Origin: G965202665 sp965243835
Lineage (GTDB): Bacteria; Actinomycetota; Acidimicrobiia; Spongiisociales; Spongiisociaceae
DNA: 64,000 nucleotides
Reading direction: 5' to 3'
Assembly: GCA_965243835.1 (NCBI GenBank)
Contig: OZ251578.1
Coordinates: 1,054,001-1,118,000 of the forward strand
Under the pieces are notes generated by a model that saw only the letters and a list, made by a program, of their open reading frames with translations, made no database searches and was not told the origin of the DNA. A program made the position numbers and the translations under genes. Positions 41,596 through 49,801 of this stretch are shown one piece after another; positions within the stretch are counted from its first letter, which is position 1; every line of letters begins with the position of its first letter.

Positions 41596-42479
41596 GAGCC
41601 GCCAAAGCCCAATGGGAGCAAACCGGGTATCAGTGGCACGAGTCTGAGCCTGTTGATGTTATACAAGGTGATATTATAGTTGCTGGCGACATGGACTTTT
41701 CGGAGCCGAACCGAATGCTAGCGGTGCTTGGATCGGATCCCGATCGACGCTGTTTCCTTGGTGCTTTGATGACTGACGAAATTTCTTTAGCTGCAGCTGG
41801 TGACTTAGTTTTGGAGCCGCATGAAACGGATCTACCTTATAGAGTTGCTATTCTAACTGGTTTGGTAAAGTTTCTGTGGTTTGTACAAATTGACAAACGC
41901 GTCGGTGCTATGACAGAGGAAGGACTTCAATCGGCGTTGGCCCTTTATGCGGGATCGGAGCACGAGTTTCAATATAGCCGGAGGGGAATGCCGCTCCAAT
42001 ACGAAGAGTGGGATATGCGGTGGGCGGATCTGGAGGCGGAAGCACAGCTCTTGCGTAAATTGTCAAAAGACTGTACGGAGAGGCGGGAGAACGATGATAT
42101 AGATTTACCATATATTGATCCTAATCTGTTAGATGATCTTACTGGAGTAGAATTTCTCGCAGAAAAATATGACGAATTAGTGACTAATAGTCAGGGTTTC
42201 GCACCAAGTTGTATTGAACAGCAACTCAGTTCTTTAAATAGTTCACTTCTGAGGGCGTATCCGGCTCTATTTTCAGCAAAAAATTCTTCAAATGGCTTGA
42301 TCTCAAAGTGTATTCGGGCTGACGAGGATCAAGAAGAATGGTTACTGGGATGCACTAAAGAGGATGGGTTGGCAAGTGCACCGTTCGTCAAAATTACTGG
42401 AAACGGTGCTCCAAGATACGAACGTTTGCGTTATGAAGGTAGGCGTGTCGAGTATCTGTATCAAGCAGTGGGAGGATAA
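41574..42479 (+). CDS. Unrecognised protein, gene 3 of the operon
   Basis: The 301-residue acidic soluble protein has no motif I can name. It has a beta-rich first third (DVIQGDIIVAGDMDFSEPNRMLAVLGSD, LVLEPHETDLPYRVAIL), then long predicted helices. There is no signal peptide or membrane segment. The start overlaps the sigma-like gene by 22 bases; the stop is two bases before the ATPase ATG, with GGAGG just upstream of that ATG. Such tight packing suggests that gene 3 works in a complex with the ATPase, perhaps as sensor or effector. This is inference only. Confidence 0.55.
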   Translation: MEQPNWLRAAKAQWEQTGYQWHESEPVDVIQGDIIVAGDMDFSEPNRMLAVLGSDPDRRCFLGALMTDEISLAAAGDLVLEPHETDLPYRVAILTGLVKFLWFVQIDKRVGAMTEEGLQSALALYAGSEHEFQYSRRGMPLQYEEWDMRWADLEAEAQLLRKLSKDCTERRENDDIDLPYIDPNLLDDLTGVEFLAEKYDELVTNSQGFAPSCIEQQLSSLNSSLLRAYPALFSAKNSSNGLISKCIRADEDQEEWLLGCTKEDGLASAPFVKITGNGAPRYERLRYEGRRVEYLYQAVGG

Positions 42480-42481
42480 TA

Positions 42482-44404
42482 ATGGCTGACAAAGCAAACA
42501 CCCCTGTGAATACCGACCCTTTCATAAGCAAGGTGTCGCTGGGCAACTTCAAGTCGGTTGTTGACCAAGAGGTTGACTTGGCCCGCCTTACCTTGCTCGT
42601 AGGGGAAAACTCCTCCGGCAAGAGTAGTGTTTTGCAAGCACTGCGCCTCGTGCAACAAGCAGTTAGAACCCAAAATACCAGTGTCTATTTTCCATTGAAT
42701 GGTGATTCAATACAAATGGGAACTATAGATGAAATAAGAACTGCCGGATTTAAGAAGTCTGTACCGGTATCGATTGGAATAAAAGTTCGTTGCTGTGATA
42801 TTATTTTAAATTGGAAAGGTTTCTTTAGTGGTATAGTAACGAGTGAACCAGGTTCTACAAATTTGAAATCTCTTCATGTTGAAACGCAAGATATTAATGA
42901 AGATACCAAGTCTGTTTTGTCTCTCCGGCGTAATAAAAATAAACCCGAATATAAGTTTCTTCATTTTCCTTATTACCATTCTAATGAACTTCCTATATGG
43001 TCTTCTGATGAAAAAACGGGTATTGTTGATTTATCGATAAAAGGTTACTTAGAACAAGATAATATTCGGAAAATTCGTATTTCGGGTGTTAAATTATCCG
43101 GGTTTTTTCCTACACATCTTGCTGTACAATTTTCTACTAAATTATTATTGGTTGCAACCTGGTTACTCGGTTTAGAGTGGTCGATATCTAGGTCGTCTAT
43201 GCTAAAGTCTGAAGATGCTACTACTAAACAGCCAATCGTCAACACGCGACGGGAGCTGATAGATTTTGCTGTTATCAGTATTAGTGACTATATCAAGAAA
43301 TTCAAGCCGCGGGAATTTTCTTTGGATCATTTCAATGAGAATATTTCGTATCCACCTCCAAGCTCATTTTTAGAATCTGAGTTTACGCACAAGATAGATT
43401 TCTTGTTTGAAAGAGATAAAAAGTCTAATACTATGATGGCTCAATATATTCGGGATATAGCATCAAATCTCAATATTACAAGTAATATCAATGTGATATC
43501 TTGGGATAGATTCAGGTATAGTAGGGGCTACGATATAAAATGGTACGGAGATCATTGGTTAGAGAGAATTCCTTTGAGATTGAGCAGGGATGAGGATATT
43601 CCTGAGGATATTGCCCTTGAGGAGGTGGGTAGTGCCCATTTTCACTATATAATGGATAAAATTTGTTACTTGGGTCCACTACGCAGAGCACCGAGTATTA
43701 TTATGCTCTCCTCACCTGGTAGTGCTGGCGGAATAGGACAGGAGGGTGAATTTACTGCTTCTATTTTGCGTTATCGGGGTAATAATATTATATACAAAGT
43801 ACCTGTTCCTGATGGTATCAAATCTGAGCTCTCGCTTGCTGAAGCTGTCGGTAAATGGGTTTCCTATTTGGGTTTGGCGGATGATATTTCTGCGGAAGAC
43901 TTGGCCGGGTTGGGGATCACGATTAAAGTGAAGCCGTCGGGTGTTACATCAAAACTTTCGCTTCCTTCGGTGGGGGTGGGGGTTAGTCAGTTGTTGCCGG
44001 TGTTGGTGCTTTGTCTGCTGGCTGAGCCGGGGAGTGTTATTCTGTTGGAGCAACCCGAACTTCATCTTCATCCGGCATTGCAACAGAAATTGGCCGATTT
44101 TTTCATCGCTGTTGCCAAATCCGGCCGGCAATTGATTGTGGAAACCCACAGCGAGTACTTCATTTCCCGACTTCGGCGCCGGGTCGTTGAAGACCCCGAT
44201 GACGAATTGTTGAAGCTGGTCAAAGTGGTTTCCGCGGAGCGGGATTCGGAGTCCGGAGAAACTCAATATCGCGATCTTGACCTGACCCCGTACGGAGAAA
44301 TCGAAGACTGGCCCAAAGGGTTCTTCGACCAAGCGGCCGAAGACGAGCGGGAAATCATCAGGGGGGCCCTTAAAAAGAGGAAGGATAGACGCCCCTCGGA
44401 GTAG
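42482..44404 (+). CDS. DUF3696-like AAA/ABC-type ATPase, gene 4 of the operon
   Basis: The 640-residue protein is a RecF/SMC-like ATPase without a long coiled coil. Walker A is GENSSGKSS (residues 41-49). The signature region GVGVSQLLPVLVLCLLAEPG precedes Walker B VILLEQPELHLHP (about 517-529) and the switch histidine in IVETHSEYFISRLRRR. The C-terminal 80 residues (LTPYGEIEDWPKGFFDQAAEDEREII) are the DUF3696 end. OLD/AAA_15-type ATPases of this class are frequent in anti-phage systems, where they pair with an effector. No nuclease (TOPRIM) domain is fused here, so activity must come from a partner, probably gene 3. The first 1.4 kb is strongly AT-rich, while the last 450 bases approach host composition. 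Confidence 0.8.
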   Translation: MADKANTPVNTDPFISKVSLGNFKSVVDQEVDLARLTLLVGENSSGKSSVLQALRLVQQAVRTQNTSVYFPLNGDSIQMGTIDEIRTAGFKKSVPVSIGIKVRCCDIILNWKGFFSGIVTSEPGSTNLKSLHVETQDINEDTKSVLSLRRNKNKPEYKFLHFPYYHSNELPIWSSDEKTGIVDLSIKGYLEQDNIRKIRISGVKLSGFFPTHLAVQFSTKLLLVATWLLGLEWSISRSSMLKSEDATTKQPIVNTRRELIDFAVISISDYIKKFKPREFSLDHFNENISYPPPSSFLESEFTHKIDFLFERDKKSNTMMAQYIRDIASNLNITSNINVISWDRFRYSRGYDIKWYGDHWLERIPLRLSRDEDIPEDIALEEVGSAHFHYIMDKICYLGPLRRAPSIIMLSSPGSAGGIGQEGEFTASILRYRGNNIIYKVPVPDGIKSELSLAEAVGKWVSYLGLADDISAEDLAGLGITIKVKPSGVTSKLSLPSVGVGVSQLLPVLVLCLLAEPGSVILLEQPELHLHPALQQKLADFFIAVAKSGRQLIVETHSEYFISRLRRRVVEDPDDELLKLVKVVSAERDSESGETQYRDLDLTPYGEIEDWPKGFFDQAAEDEREIIRGALKKRKDRRPSE

Positions 44405-44414
44405 CCGGCGGGGG

Positions 44415-45581
44415 TCAGCCGGTGTAGGAGCGGTAGGCGATTATGTTGCCGGAAGGATCCAGCAGAAAGGCTTCATCGCCGCCGTTGTTCCAGATAGGCA
44501 GATCGCTCTCCCAATACAGTCTGTCCTGATCGTCGCGGCCCGAGCCTGAGTGGATGGATACTTCGGATCCGCCGGGGAGGGTCCAGCCGTCTGGGAACCG
44601 GAAGCGGTTGGAAGATGATGAGTCGCGCAGGGCGAACCCGTCCAGGCGAGCTGGCTCGTCGGAGACGTTGCGCACCACCACATACTCCCCATTCAGGGCA
44701 TCCCCGTCCGGCCCGGGCGGATTCCAGCGGATTTCGGTTATTTCCAACTCCGCCCCGGTCGGGGGCCCGCAGGCATCCGGGGCCCACATCCCCGCTCTTT
44801 CCCGGCGGGCGTCGGCTTCGGCCGCATCCAAAACCGCCTGGCGGGAAATGTTGGGCGGGTAACCCCGGGCCAGGGCCAGTCCCTCCGCCGCCAGTTGTTC
44901 GTTGACCAGGATGTTCCCCGCCCACAGGTAGGCCAACATCCGCCCGAACCGGTCCGTTTCCTCCTCGTCGGTTTCCAGGCGGACCTCTCCGCCCAGCAGT
45001 TCTTCCAGCCTCCGCCCCGCTTCCTGCGCCAGGCATTCGCCGCTTTCCGGCGCGTTGATCCCGATCAGCCGCACCCGCGTCTCCGTACCATTCCGCAGGA
45101 CCACGATGGTATCCCCGTCGACTACCCGCACCACCAGTGCCCGCCCCTCTCCCTCCTCGGCAACGACAGAAGCGGTGGCAACGGGGGAGACGGCCAAAGT
45201 GGTCGGGGCTTGATAGTCGGCGCCGTCGGCGGCGGTCGTGGTCGTCACGGCGCTAGCGGCGGGGGTGCTTTCCGTGTTGGATGCGCTGGCGGCGGCGAGT
45301 GTGGTGGGGGCTGGTTCGGTGGTCGCTACGGCGGTGGTTGTGGTCGGTGCGTCGGCGGGGGCGGTGTCGGGTGTGCTGGCGGCAGGGGAGGCGGTCGGGT
45401 TGTCAGCGACCGATGTAGACGCGGCGACGGTTGATGCGCTGTCGGTTGCGGCCCGGTCCGACGCCGGGCCTGGGTCGGGTTCCGGGTCGGAGCAGGCGCG
45501 GATGATGGAGCCGAAGATCACCAATCCCGCGATCAGGAGAACCCAGAACCTGATCCGTTTCAGTTTCCGCAAAGGGTCCAT
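44415..45581 (-). CDS. Secreted thermonuclease-like protein with lamin-tail domain
   Basis: The 388-residue product has an N-terminal membrane segment (FWVLLIAGLVIFGSIIRAC) that may be a lipoprotein signal, then a Thr/Ala/Ser-rich linker of about 100 residues. A staphylococcal-nuclease domain follows (VVRVVDGDTIVVL, VRLIGINAPESGE, DRFGRMLAYLWAG), with the catalytic Asp, Arg and Glu pattern conserved. The C-terminal 110 residues form a lamin-tail (LTD) domain (LEITEIRWNPPG, GEYVVVRNVSDEPARLDGFALRD). It is probably an exported, wall-associated nuclease acting on extracellular DNA or RNA for nutrients or defence. It converges on the ATPase gene with a 10-base gap. Confidence 0.85.
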   Translation of the reverse strand: MDPLRKLKRIRFWVLLIAGLVIFGSIIRACSDPEPDPGPASDRAATDSASTVAASTSVADNPTASPAASTPDTAPADAPTTTTAVATTEPAPTTLAAASASNTESTPAASAVTTTTAADGADYQAPTTLAVSPVATASVVAEEGEGRALVVRVVDGDTIVVLRNGTETRVRLIGINAPESGECLAQEAGRRLEELLGGEVRLETDEEETDRFGRMLAYLWAGNILVNEQLAAEGLALARGYPPNISRQAVLDAAEADARRERAGMWAPDACGPPTGAELEITEIRWNPPGPDGDALNGEYVVVRNVSDEPARLDGFALRDSSSSNRFRFPDGWTLPGGSEVSIHSGSGRDDQDRLYWESDLPIWNNGGDEAFLLDPSGNIIAYRSYTG

Positions 45582-45597
45582 TGCGGCGTGTTGCGGT

Positions 45598-46167
45598 TCA
45601 CCCGCGCCGGAACAGTTTTTTGATCATCCCGGTAAAGCCGGACCACATAGTGCTCAACATCAGGGAGAAACCTTTTACTTTTCCGGCCTCGATCTGTTCG
45701 GCTACTTCCGTGGTTTCCGCTCCCAGCTTCGCCTCCAGGCAGTCGACGAAATCGCCGATCAGGCGTTGCGACATCTGGTTGACCAGGCCGGTGCGCCCGA
45801 ACTGGGCCGCGGCGCCGGAAATGGTGATTTCGGCTTCCACCGTCACCAAAGACCCGGTTTCCGCGCTGGCGATGGAGTAGTCGACTTTCACCTGCCCCCG
45901 GGAGCCGCCCTGTTTGTCCGCCCCTTTGCCCACGATGCGCCCGGTGCGTTGTTCCGGGTCGGAGACCACCGTCGCCTCCCCCTCGAACCCGGCGGTCATC
46001 GGACCCAACTGCACCGACACTTTCCCGGCGTAGACCCCGTCTCCCTTGTCTTCGGTCAACTCGGCTCCGGGCAGGCACTTCGCCACCTCCGGCACGTTCT
46101 GGAAAAACTCAAACACCGTCCCGGCGTTCCGTCCTACCTCGAATTCCTGGGTGATTTTCATCGCCAT
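45598..46167 (-). CDS. CoxG-like SRPBCC-family protein
   Basis: The 189-residue protein begins MKITQEFEVGRNAGTVFEFFQNVPEVAKCLPGAEL, the hallmark of CoxG (carbon-monoxide-dehydrogenase subunit G) proteins. It continues with a START-like fold (GKVSVQLGPMTAGFEGEATV, SAETGSLVTVEAEITISGAAAQFGR). CoxG proteins help recruit or mature molybdenum hydroxylases at the membrane. The C-terminal amphipathic FTGMIKKLFRRG may contact the membrane. No cox large, medium or small subunit genes are present here, so the partner enzyme is elsewhere or different. Confidence 0.8.
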   Translation of the reverse strand: MAMKITQEFEVGRNAGTVFEFFQNVPEVAKCLPGAELTEDKGDGVYAGKVSVQLGPMTAGFEGEATVVSDPEQRTGRIVGKGADKQGGSRGQVKVDYSIASAETGSLVTVEAEITISGAAAQFGRTGLVNQMSQRLIGDFVDCLEAKLGAETTEVAEQIEAGKVKGFSLMLSTMWSGFTGMIKKLFRRG

Positions 46168-46240
46168 CGGCGTCCTCCTTAGTTAGGTGTTTTCGTAAGT
46201 TTCCGTCGGCTCGCAGTCAAGGGAATCGTAACCGGAGAAA

Positions 46241-47590
46241 CTATCCCGCGTCCGGTTGCGGCCATTCCCGGCCCTGGGCCGCCGCCCGCTCCGGGTTCAC
46301 CAAGGCCAGCAAGGTTCCGCCCACCAGGAAGAAGGCGGCGATGGCCAGGATGGCCGGACGCCCGGAGCCGGTGGCCCCGCTGACGATGGCGAACACCAAC
46401 GGTCCCCAGATGGCGGAGAACTTGGAAAATACGGTGTAAAAACCGAAGAACTCCGCCGCCGACTCCTCCGGGATCATAGTGGCGTACAGGCTGCGGCTGA
46501 GGGCTTGCACCCCGCCCAGCACCACCCCGATGACCACCGCCACCCCCAAAAAGGGCAGGATGCGGCCCGCGGGCAGGAAGTAGGCGGCCACCGTGATCAG
46601 CGTCCACACTCCCAGCGACCAGAGGATGGCCCGTTTGGAACCCATCCGGTCGGCCATTACCCCGAACAGCAACGCCCCTCCGAAGGCCACGAACTGCACC
46701 ACCAAAAACGCCAAGCCGATGACGGCCAGGCTCAACTGCAACGTGTCCTCGGCGTAGGCCCCGGAGATGCCGATGACGGTCTGAATGCCGTCGTTGTAGA
46801 AAATGTAGGCCACCACGAACAGCAACAGTTGCGGGAAGCGGCGCAGGGTGCGCACCGTGGTCAACGTTTTGCGGAACCCGACCGCCGGGTAGGCCCGCCA
46901 AGCCGGAATCCCCGCATACCGTTCGGGCAGTTGCAGGGGGGAGCCGGTTTCGGGCATGTGGCGCAGGGAGTAGGCGGTGAAGCCCATCCACCATATCCCG
47001 GAGCCGAAAATGGCGATGCGGGCCGCGCCGGAAGATGACAGGCCGGTTATTCCGTCGTCCCCGCTCAGGAAGATGAGCACCATGGCCAGCGCCAAATACA
47101 GCCCCCCGCCCACGTACCCGTAGGCGTACCCTTTGGAAGAGACCCGGTCCATCCGGTCTTTGGTGACCAGGCCGGGCAACAGGGCGTCGTAGAAAACGTT
47201 GGCCCCCACGTAGCCGATGTTGGCCACCAGGGCCACGAGCACGAACCAGGGCACCGCCCCGTCGGGAATGAAAGGCAGGATCAGCACGAACACCGCCCCC
47301 AAGACGGCAAACCGGAGCAGAAACGAGCGCCGCGCCGAGCCGTAGTCGGCGGCCGCCCCCAACACGGGCATCAGCAGGAACAGCAGGGTGGCCGCGCCGG
47401 AAATCACCCAGGCCCAGATGGTGGCCCCCGACCATCCGTTCCATCCCTCTTCGGGCACGATGGTCCCGGTGAACAGGGGGGCGATGACGGCCCCCATTAC
47501 GGTGATGTAGGCCGAGTTGGCCCAGTCGTACATCGCCCATCCGAAGATGGAGCGGCGGTCGTTGCGGGCGGGGGCGGCGGGGGTTGTCAT
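46241..47590 (-). CDS. MFS transporter, UMF1/Atg22-type
   Basis: The 449-residue membrane protein has about 12 hydrophobic segments. The N-terminal signature IFGWAMYDWANSAYITVMGAVIAP is characteristic of the UMF1 (Atg22-like) branch of the major facilitator superfamily, and a second landmark is VRTLRRFPQLLLFVVAYIFYNDGIQTV. Yeast Atg22 exports amino acids from the vacuole; bacterial substrates are mostly unknown. It lies upstream of the CoxG-like gene on the same strand with a 73-base gap. Confidence 0.85.
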   Translation of the reverse strand: MTTPAAPARNDRRSIFGWAMYDWANSAYITVMGAVIAPLFTGTIVPEEGWNGWSGATIWAWVISGAATLLFLLMPVLGAAADYGSARRSFLLRFAVLGAVFVLILPFIPDGAVPWFVLVALVANIGYVGANVFYDALLPGLVTKDRMDRVSSKGYAYGYVGGGLYLALAMVLIFLSGDDGITGLSSSGAARIAIFGSGIWWMGFTAYSLRHMPETGSPLQLPERYAGIPAWRAYPAVGFRKTLTTVRTLRRFPQLLLFVVAYIFYNDGIQTVIGISGAYAEDTLQLSLAVIGLAFLVVQFVAFGGALLFGVMADRMGSKRAILWSLGVWTLITVAAYFLPAGRILPFLGVAVVIGVVLGGVQALSRSLYATMIPEESAAEFFGFYTVFSKFSAIWGPLVFAIVSGATGSGRPAILAIAAFFLVGGTLLALVNPERAAAQGREWPQPDAG

Positions 47591-47715
47591 CTCCTACCTC
47601 GTTCTCCTACTTCGTTCCGTTCGGGTTTCCGGAATTTCGGGCGTCCAAGCCCGGGCCCGGGTAGGCGCCGGAGCTTGTCGGGACAATGGTAGGGGGGCGG
47701 TGCGACATTTCCCCG

Positions 47716-48549
47716 CTATCCGCCGCTCGGCGTCCAGAACAGCAAGGCCAGTGAAGTCAGGTTGAATCCGCTATGCACGAAAATGGCCGGTCCCAGCGAC
47801 CGGAAACGCACGGTCAAAAACCCCAGCAGCAAACCCAGCAGGAAAAACATGGTCAGCACCACCACCCCCCGCGGTCCGAACAGGGCGGGGTCCACCAAAT
47901 GGGCCGCCGTGAATATCGCCGACGACAGCAAAACCGACTTGGCGGCGCTCATCCCCCGGTGCAGGCCGGTGCGCAGGGCCAGCCCCCGGAAGGTCACCTC
48001 CTCCACGATCGGTCCCATCACCCCCAAGGTGACGAAGACCGCCGCCGCGGAGGGGGTTCCCCGCAGGTCGCTGGCCAGTCGCAGGATGGCCTGCGGGTTG
48101 TCCTCGGTTATTCCCAACAGCGACTGCATGAGCGCGGACAGCGCCCCGAGCGAGATCAGGACGGCCAGCCCGACGGGCATCCAGATGATGTGGCGCGGTT
48201 CGAGCGCGAACCCGAAGGCGGCGGCCATGCCCCCCCGTCGCAGGCTGATCGCCCACAGCAGTCCGAACTGCGTAAGGTTCTGCAAGGGCAGGGCCACCCA
48301 GAACAGGCCGACGGTCTGGTCGATCCCCAACAGCCAAACAATGAAAAACCCGACTAGGGATCCGACCACCCCTCCGGCCATCACGATGGGAACGTACAGC
48401 CACGGCCAGCCCGGCTCCCCGGACATCGGGTCCGGCCCGGAACCCGAATCCGGGCCGGGAAGCCGGGGAGGGTCCCGGTCGGGAAGCCGGGGGCGGTCGA
48501 AGGGATTTTTCACAAAATCAAGGGTACCCTGCCGCGCCGGGCGGCGCAT
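47716..48549 (-). CDS. CPBP-family intramembrane metalloprotease
   Basis: The protein (277 residues from the ATG at 48549; 265 if the GTG at 48513 is used) has a Pro/Asp-rich cytoplasmic N-terminus and about seven membrane segments. The CPBP (Abi, type II CAAX protease-like) motifs EEVTFRGLALRTGL, SSAIFTAAHL and FVHSGFNLTSL are intact, giving the Glu-Glu, Arg and His metal site. Members process prenylated proteins, bacteriocins or anti-sigma factors in the membrane. The target here is unknown. Neither candidate start has a convincing ribosome site. Confidence 0.85.
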   Translation of the reverse strand: MRRPARQGTLDFVKNPFDRPRLPDRDPPRLPGPDSGSGPDPMSGEPGWPWLYVPIVMAGGVVGSLVGFFIVWLLGIDQTVGLFWVALPLQNLTQFGLLWAISLRRGGMAAAFGFALEPRHIIWMPVGLAVLISLGALSALMQSLLGITEDNPQAILRLASDLRGTPSAAAVFVTLGVMGPIVEEVTFRGLALRTGLHRGMSAAKSVLLSSAIFTAAHLVDPALFGPRGVVVLTMFFLLGLLLGFLTVRFRSLGPAIFVHSGFNLTSLALLFWTPSGG

Positions 48550-48604
48550 CCCGGCGCGGAACGGGGAGGAGGCGGGGCGCCCCCCGTTTGTCCCTGGTAC
48601 GGTT

Positions 48605-48623
48605 TATAGTGCGTAAGTACGCA
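48605..48623 (+). promoter_or_regulatory. -10-like box and overlapping palindrome upstream of guaB3
   Basis: TATAGT at 48605-48610 fits a -10 box, but no good -35 is seen 16-18 bases upstream. Its last base begins TGCGTA AG TACGCA (48610-48623), a 14-base palindrome that would lie over the transcription start. It is a reasonable operator candidate, perhaps for a purine-responsive repressor. The regulator is unknown. Confidence 0.4.
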
Positions 48624-48643
48624 ACCCGAAGGAAAGGGCGAGG

Positions 48644-49801
48644 GTGGACATCGACATAGGCATGGCCAAATCCGGCCGGCGGGCGTACGGGTTCGACGAC
48701 ATTTCCATAGTTCCGTCCCGGCGCACCCGCGACCCCGACGACGTGGATGTTTCCTGGGAGTTCGACGGCTTCCGGTTCGCCCTGCCCATGCTCGGCTCGG
48801 CTATGGACTCCGCCCTCAGCCCCGCCTCGGCGGCGGCCATCGCCCGGTTGGGGGGCTTGGGGGTGCTGAACCTGGAAGGGTTGTGGTCCCGTTATCAGGA
48901 TCCCGGTCCGGTGTACGAGCGGATCGCGGACGCCCCGGCCGAGGAGTCCACCGCCGTGTTGCAAGAGGCGTACCAGGCCCCGATTTCCCCCGACCTGATC
49001 GGGCTCCGCATCGAGGAAATCAAAGGGGAGGGGGCGACGGCCGCCGGGTCGCTCACCCCCCAGAACGTGGAGCGTTACGCCCCCGCCGCCCTGCGGGCCG
49101 GGTTGGACATTCTGGTCATCCAGGGCACGGTGGTTTCCGCCGAACACGTTTCTTCCCGCGACCGGCCGTTGGACTTGAACGAGTTCATCGCCGACGTCGA
49201 AGCCCCGGTGATCGTGGGCGGGTGCGCCTCCTATGCGGGGGCCATTCACCTGATGCGCACCGGAGCGGCCGGGATTCTGGTGGGGGTGGGGCCGGGCGCG
49301 GCCTGCACCACCCGCGGGGTGATCGGAGTGGGGGTTCCGCAGGCCACCGCCATCGCCGACGCGGCCGGGGCCCGCATTCGCTACTTGGACGAGACCGGCC
49401 GCTACGTGCATGTCATCGCCGACGGGGGGATGCGCACCGGGGGCGACATCGCCAAAGCGGTGGCCTGCGGGGCGGATGCGGTGATGCTCGGCTCCCCGTT
49501 GGCGTCCGCCGCGGAAGCCCCCGGCCGGGGCGCCCATTGGGGAATGGCCACCTACCATCCCACCCTGCCCCGGGGGGCCCGGGTGACGGTCGGTTCCCTG
49601 GGAACGTTGCGGGAGGTTCTGCTGGGTCCGGCCCGGGACAACGACGGCCGCCGCAACCTGTTCGGGGGCCTGCGGGTTTCCATGGCCACCACCGGCTACG
49701 CCAACCTGAAGGACTTTCAGAAGGCGGAGGTGATGGTGGCCCCCGCCGCCGCCACCGAAGGCAAAAGCCTGCAACGGGCGCAACAAGTGGGGATGGGTTG
49801 A
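48644..49801 (+). CDS. guaB3: GuaB3-type IMP dehydrogenase-family protein
   Basis: The 385-residue protein is a CBS-less member of the IMP/GMP dehydrogenase superfamily. It shows AYGFDDISIVPSRRTRDPDDVD, LPMLGSAMDSA, and the active-site loop GVGPGAACTTRGVIGVGVPQATAI with the cysteine present, then HVIADGGMRTGGDIAKAVACGADAVMLGSPL. GuaB3 is typical of Actinobacteria and follows the main guaB in many genomes. Its activity is purine-nucleotide oxidoreduction, with the exact reaction debated. The GTG start is preceded by AAGGAAAGGG. Its TGA overlaps the guaA TTG start by four bases. Confidence 0.88.
   Translation: MDIDIGMAKSGRRAYGFDDISIVPSRRTRDPDDVDVSWEFDGFRFALPMLGSAMDSALSPASAAAIARLGGLGVLNLEGLWSRYQDPGPVYERIADAPAEESTAVLQEAYQAPISPDLIGLRIEEIKGEGATAAGSLTPQNVERYAPAALRAGLDILVIQGTVVSAEHVSSRDRPLDLNEFIADVEAPVIVGGCASYAGAIHLMRTGAAGILVGVGPGAACTTRGVIGVGVPQATAIADAAGARIRYLDETGRYVHVIADGGMRTGGDIAKAVACGADAVMLGSPLASAAEAPGRGAHWGMATYHPTLPRGARVTVGSLGTLREVLLGPARDNDGRRNLFGGLRVSMATTGYANLKDFQKAEVMVAPAAATEGKSLQRAQQVGMG

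Noticed and set aside
48883..49797. N-terminal extension of guaA through guaB3
   Set aside because: The extension is out of frame with guaB3 and Arg/Gly-rich; GuaA homology begins at the TTG at 49798.
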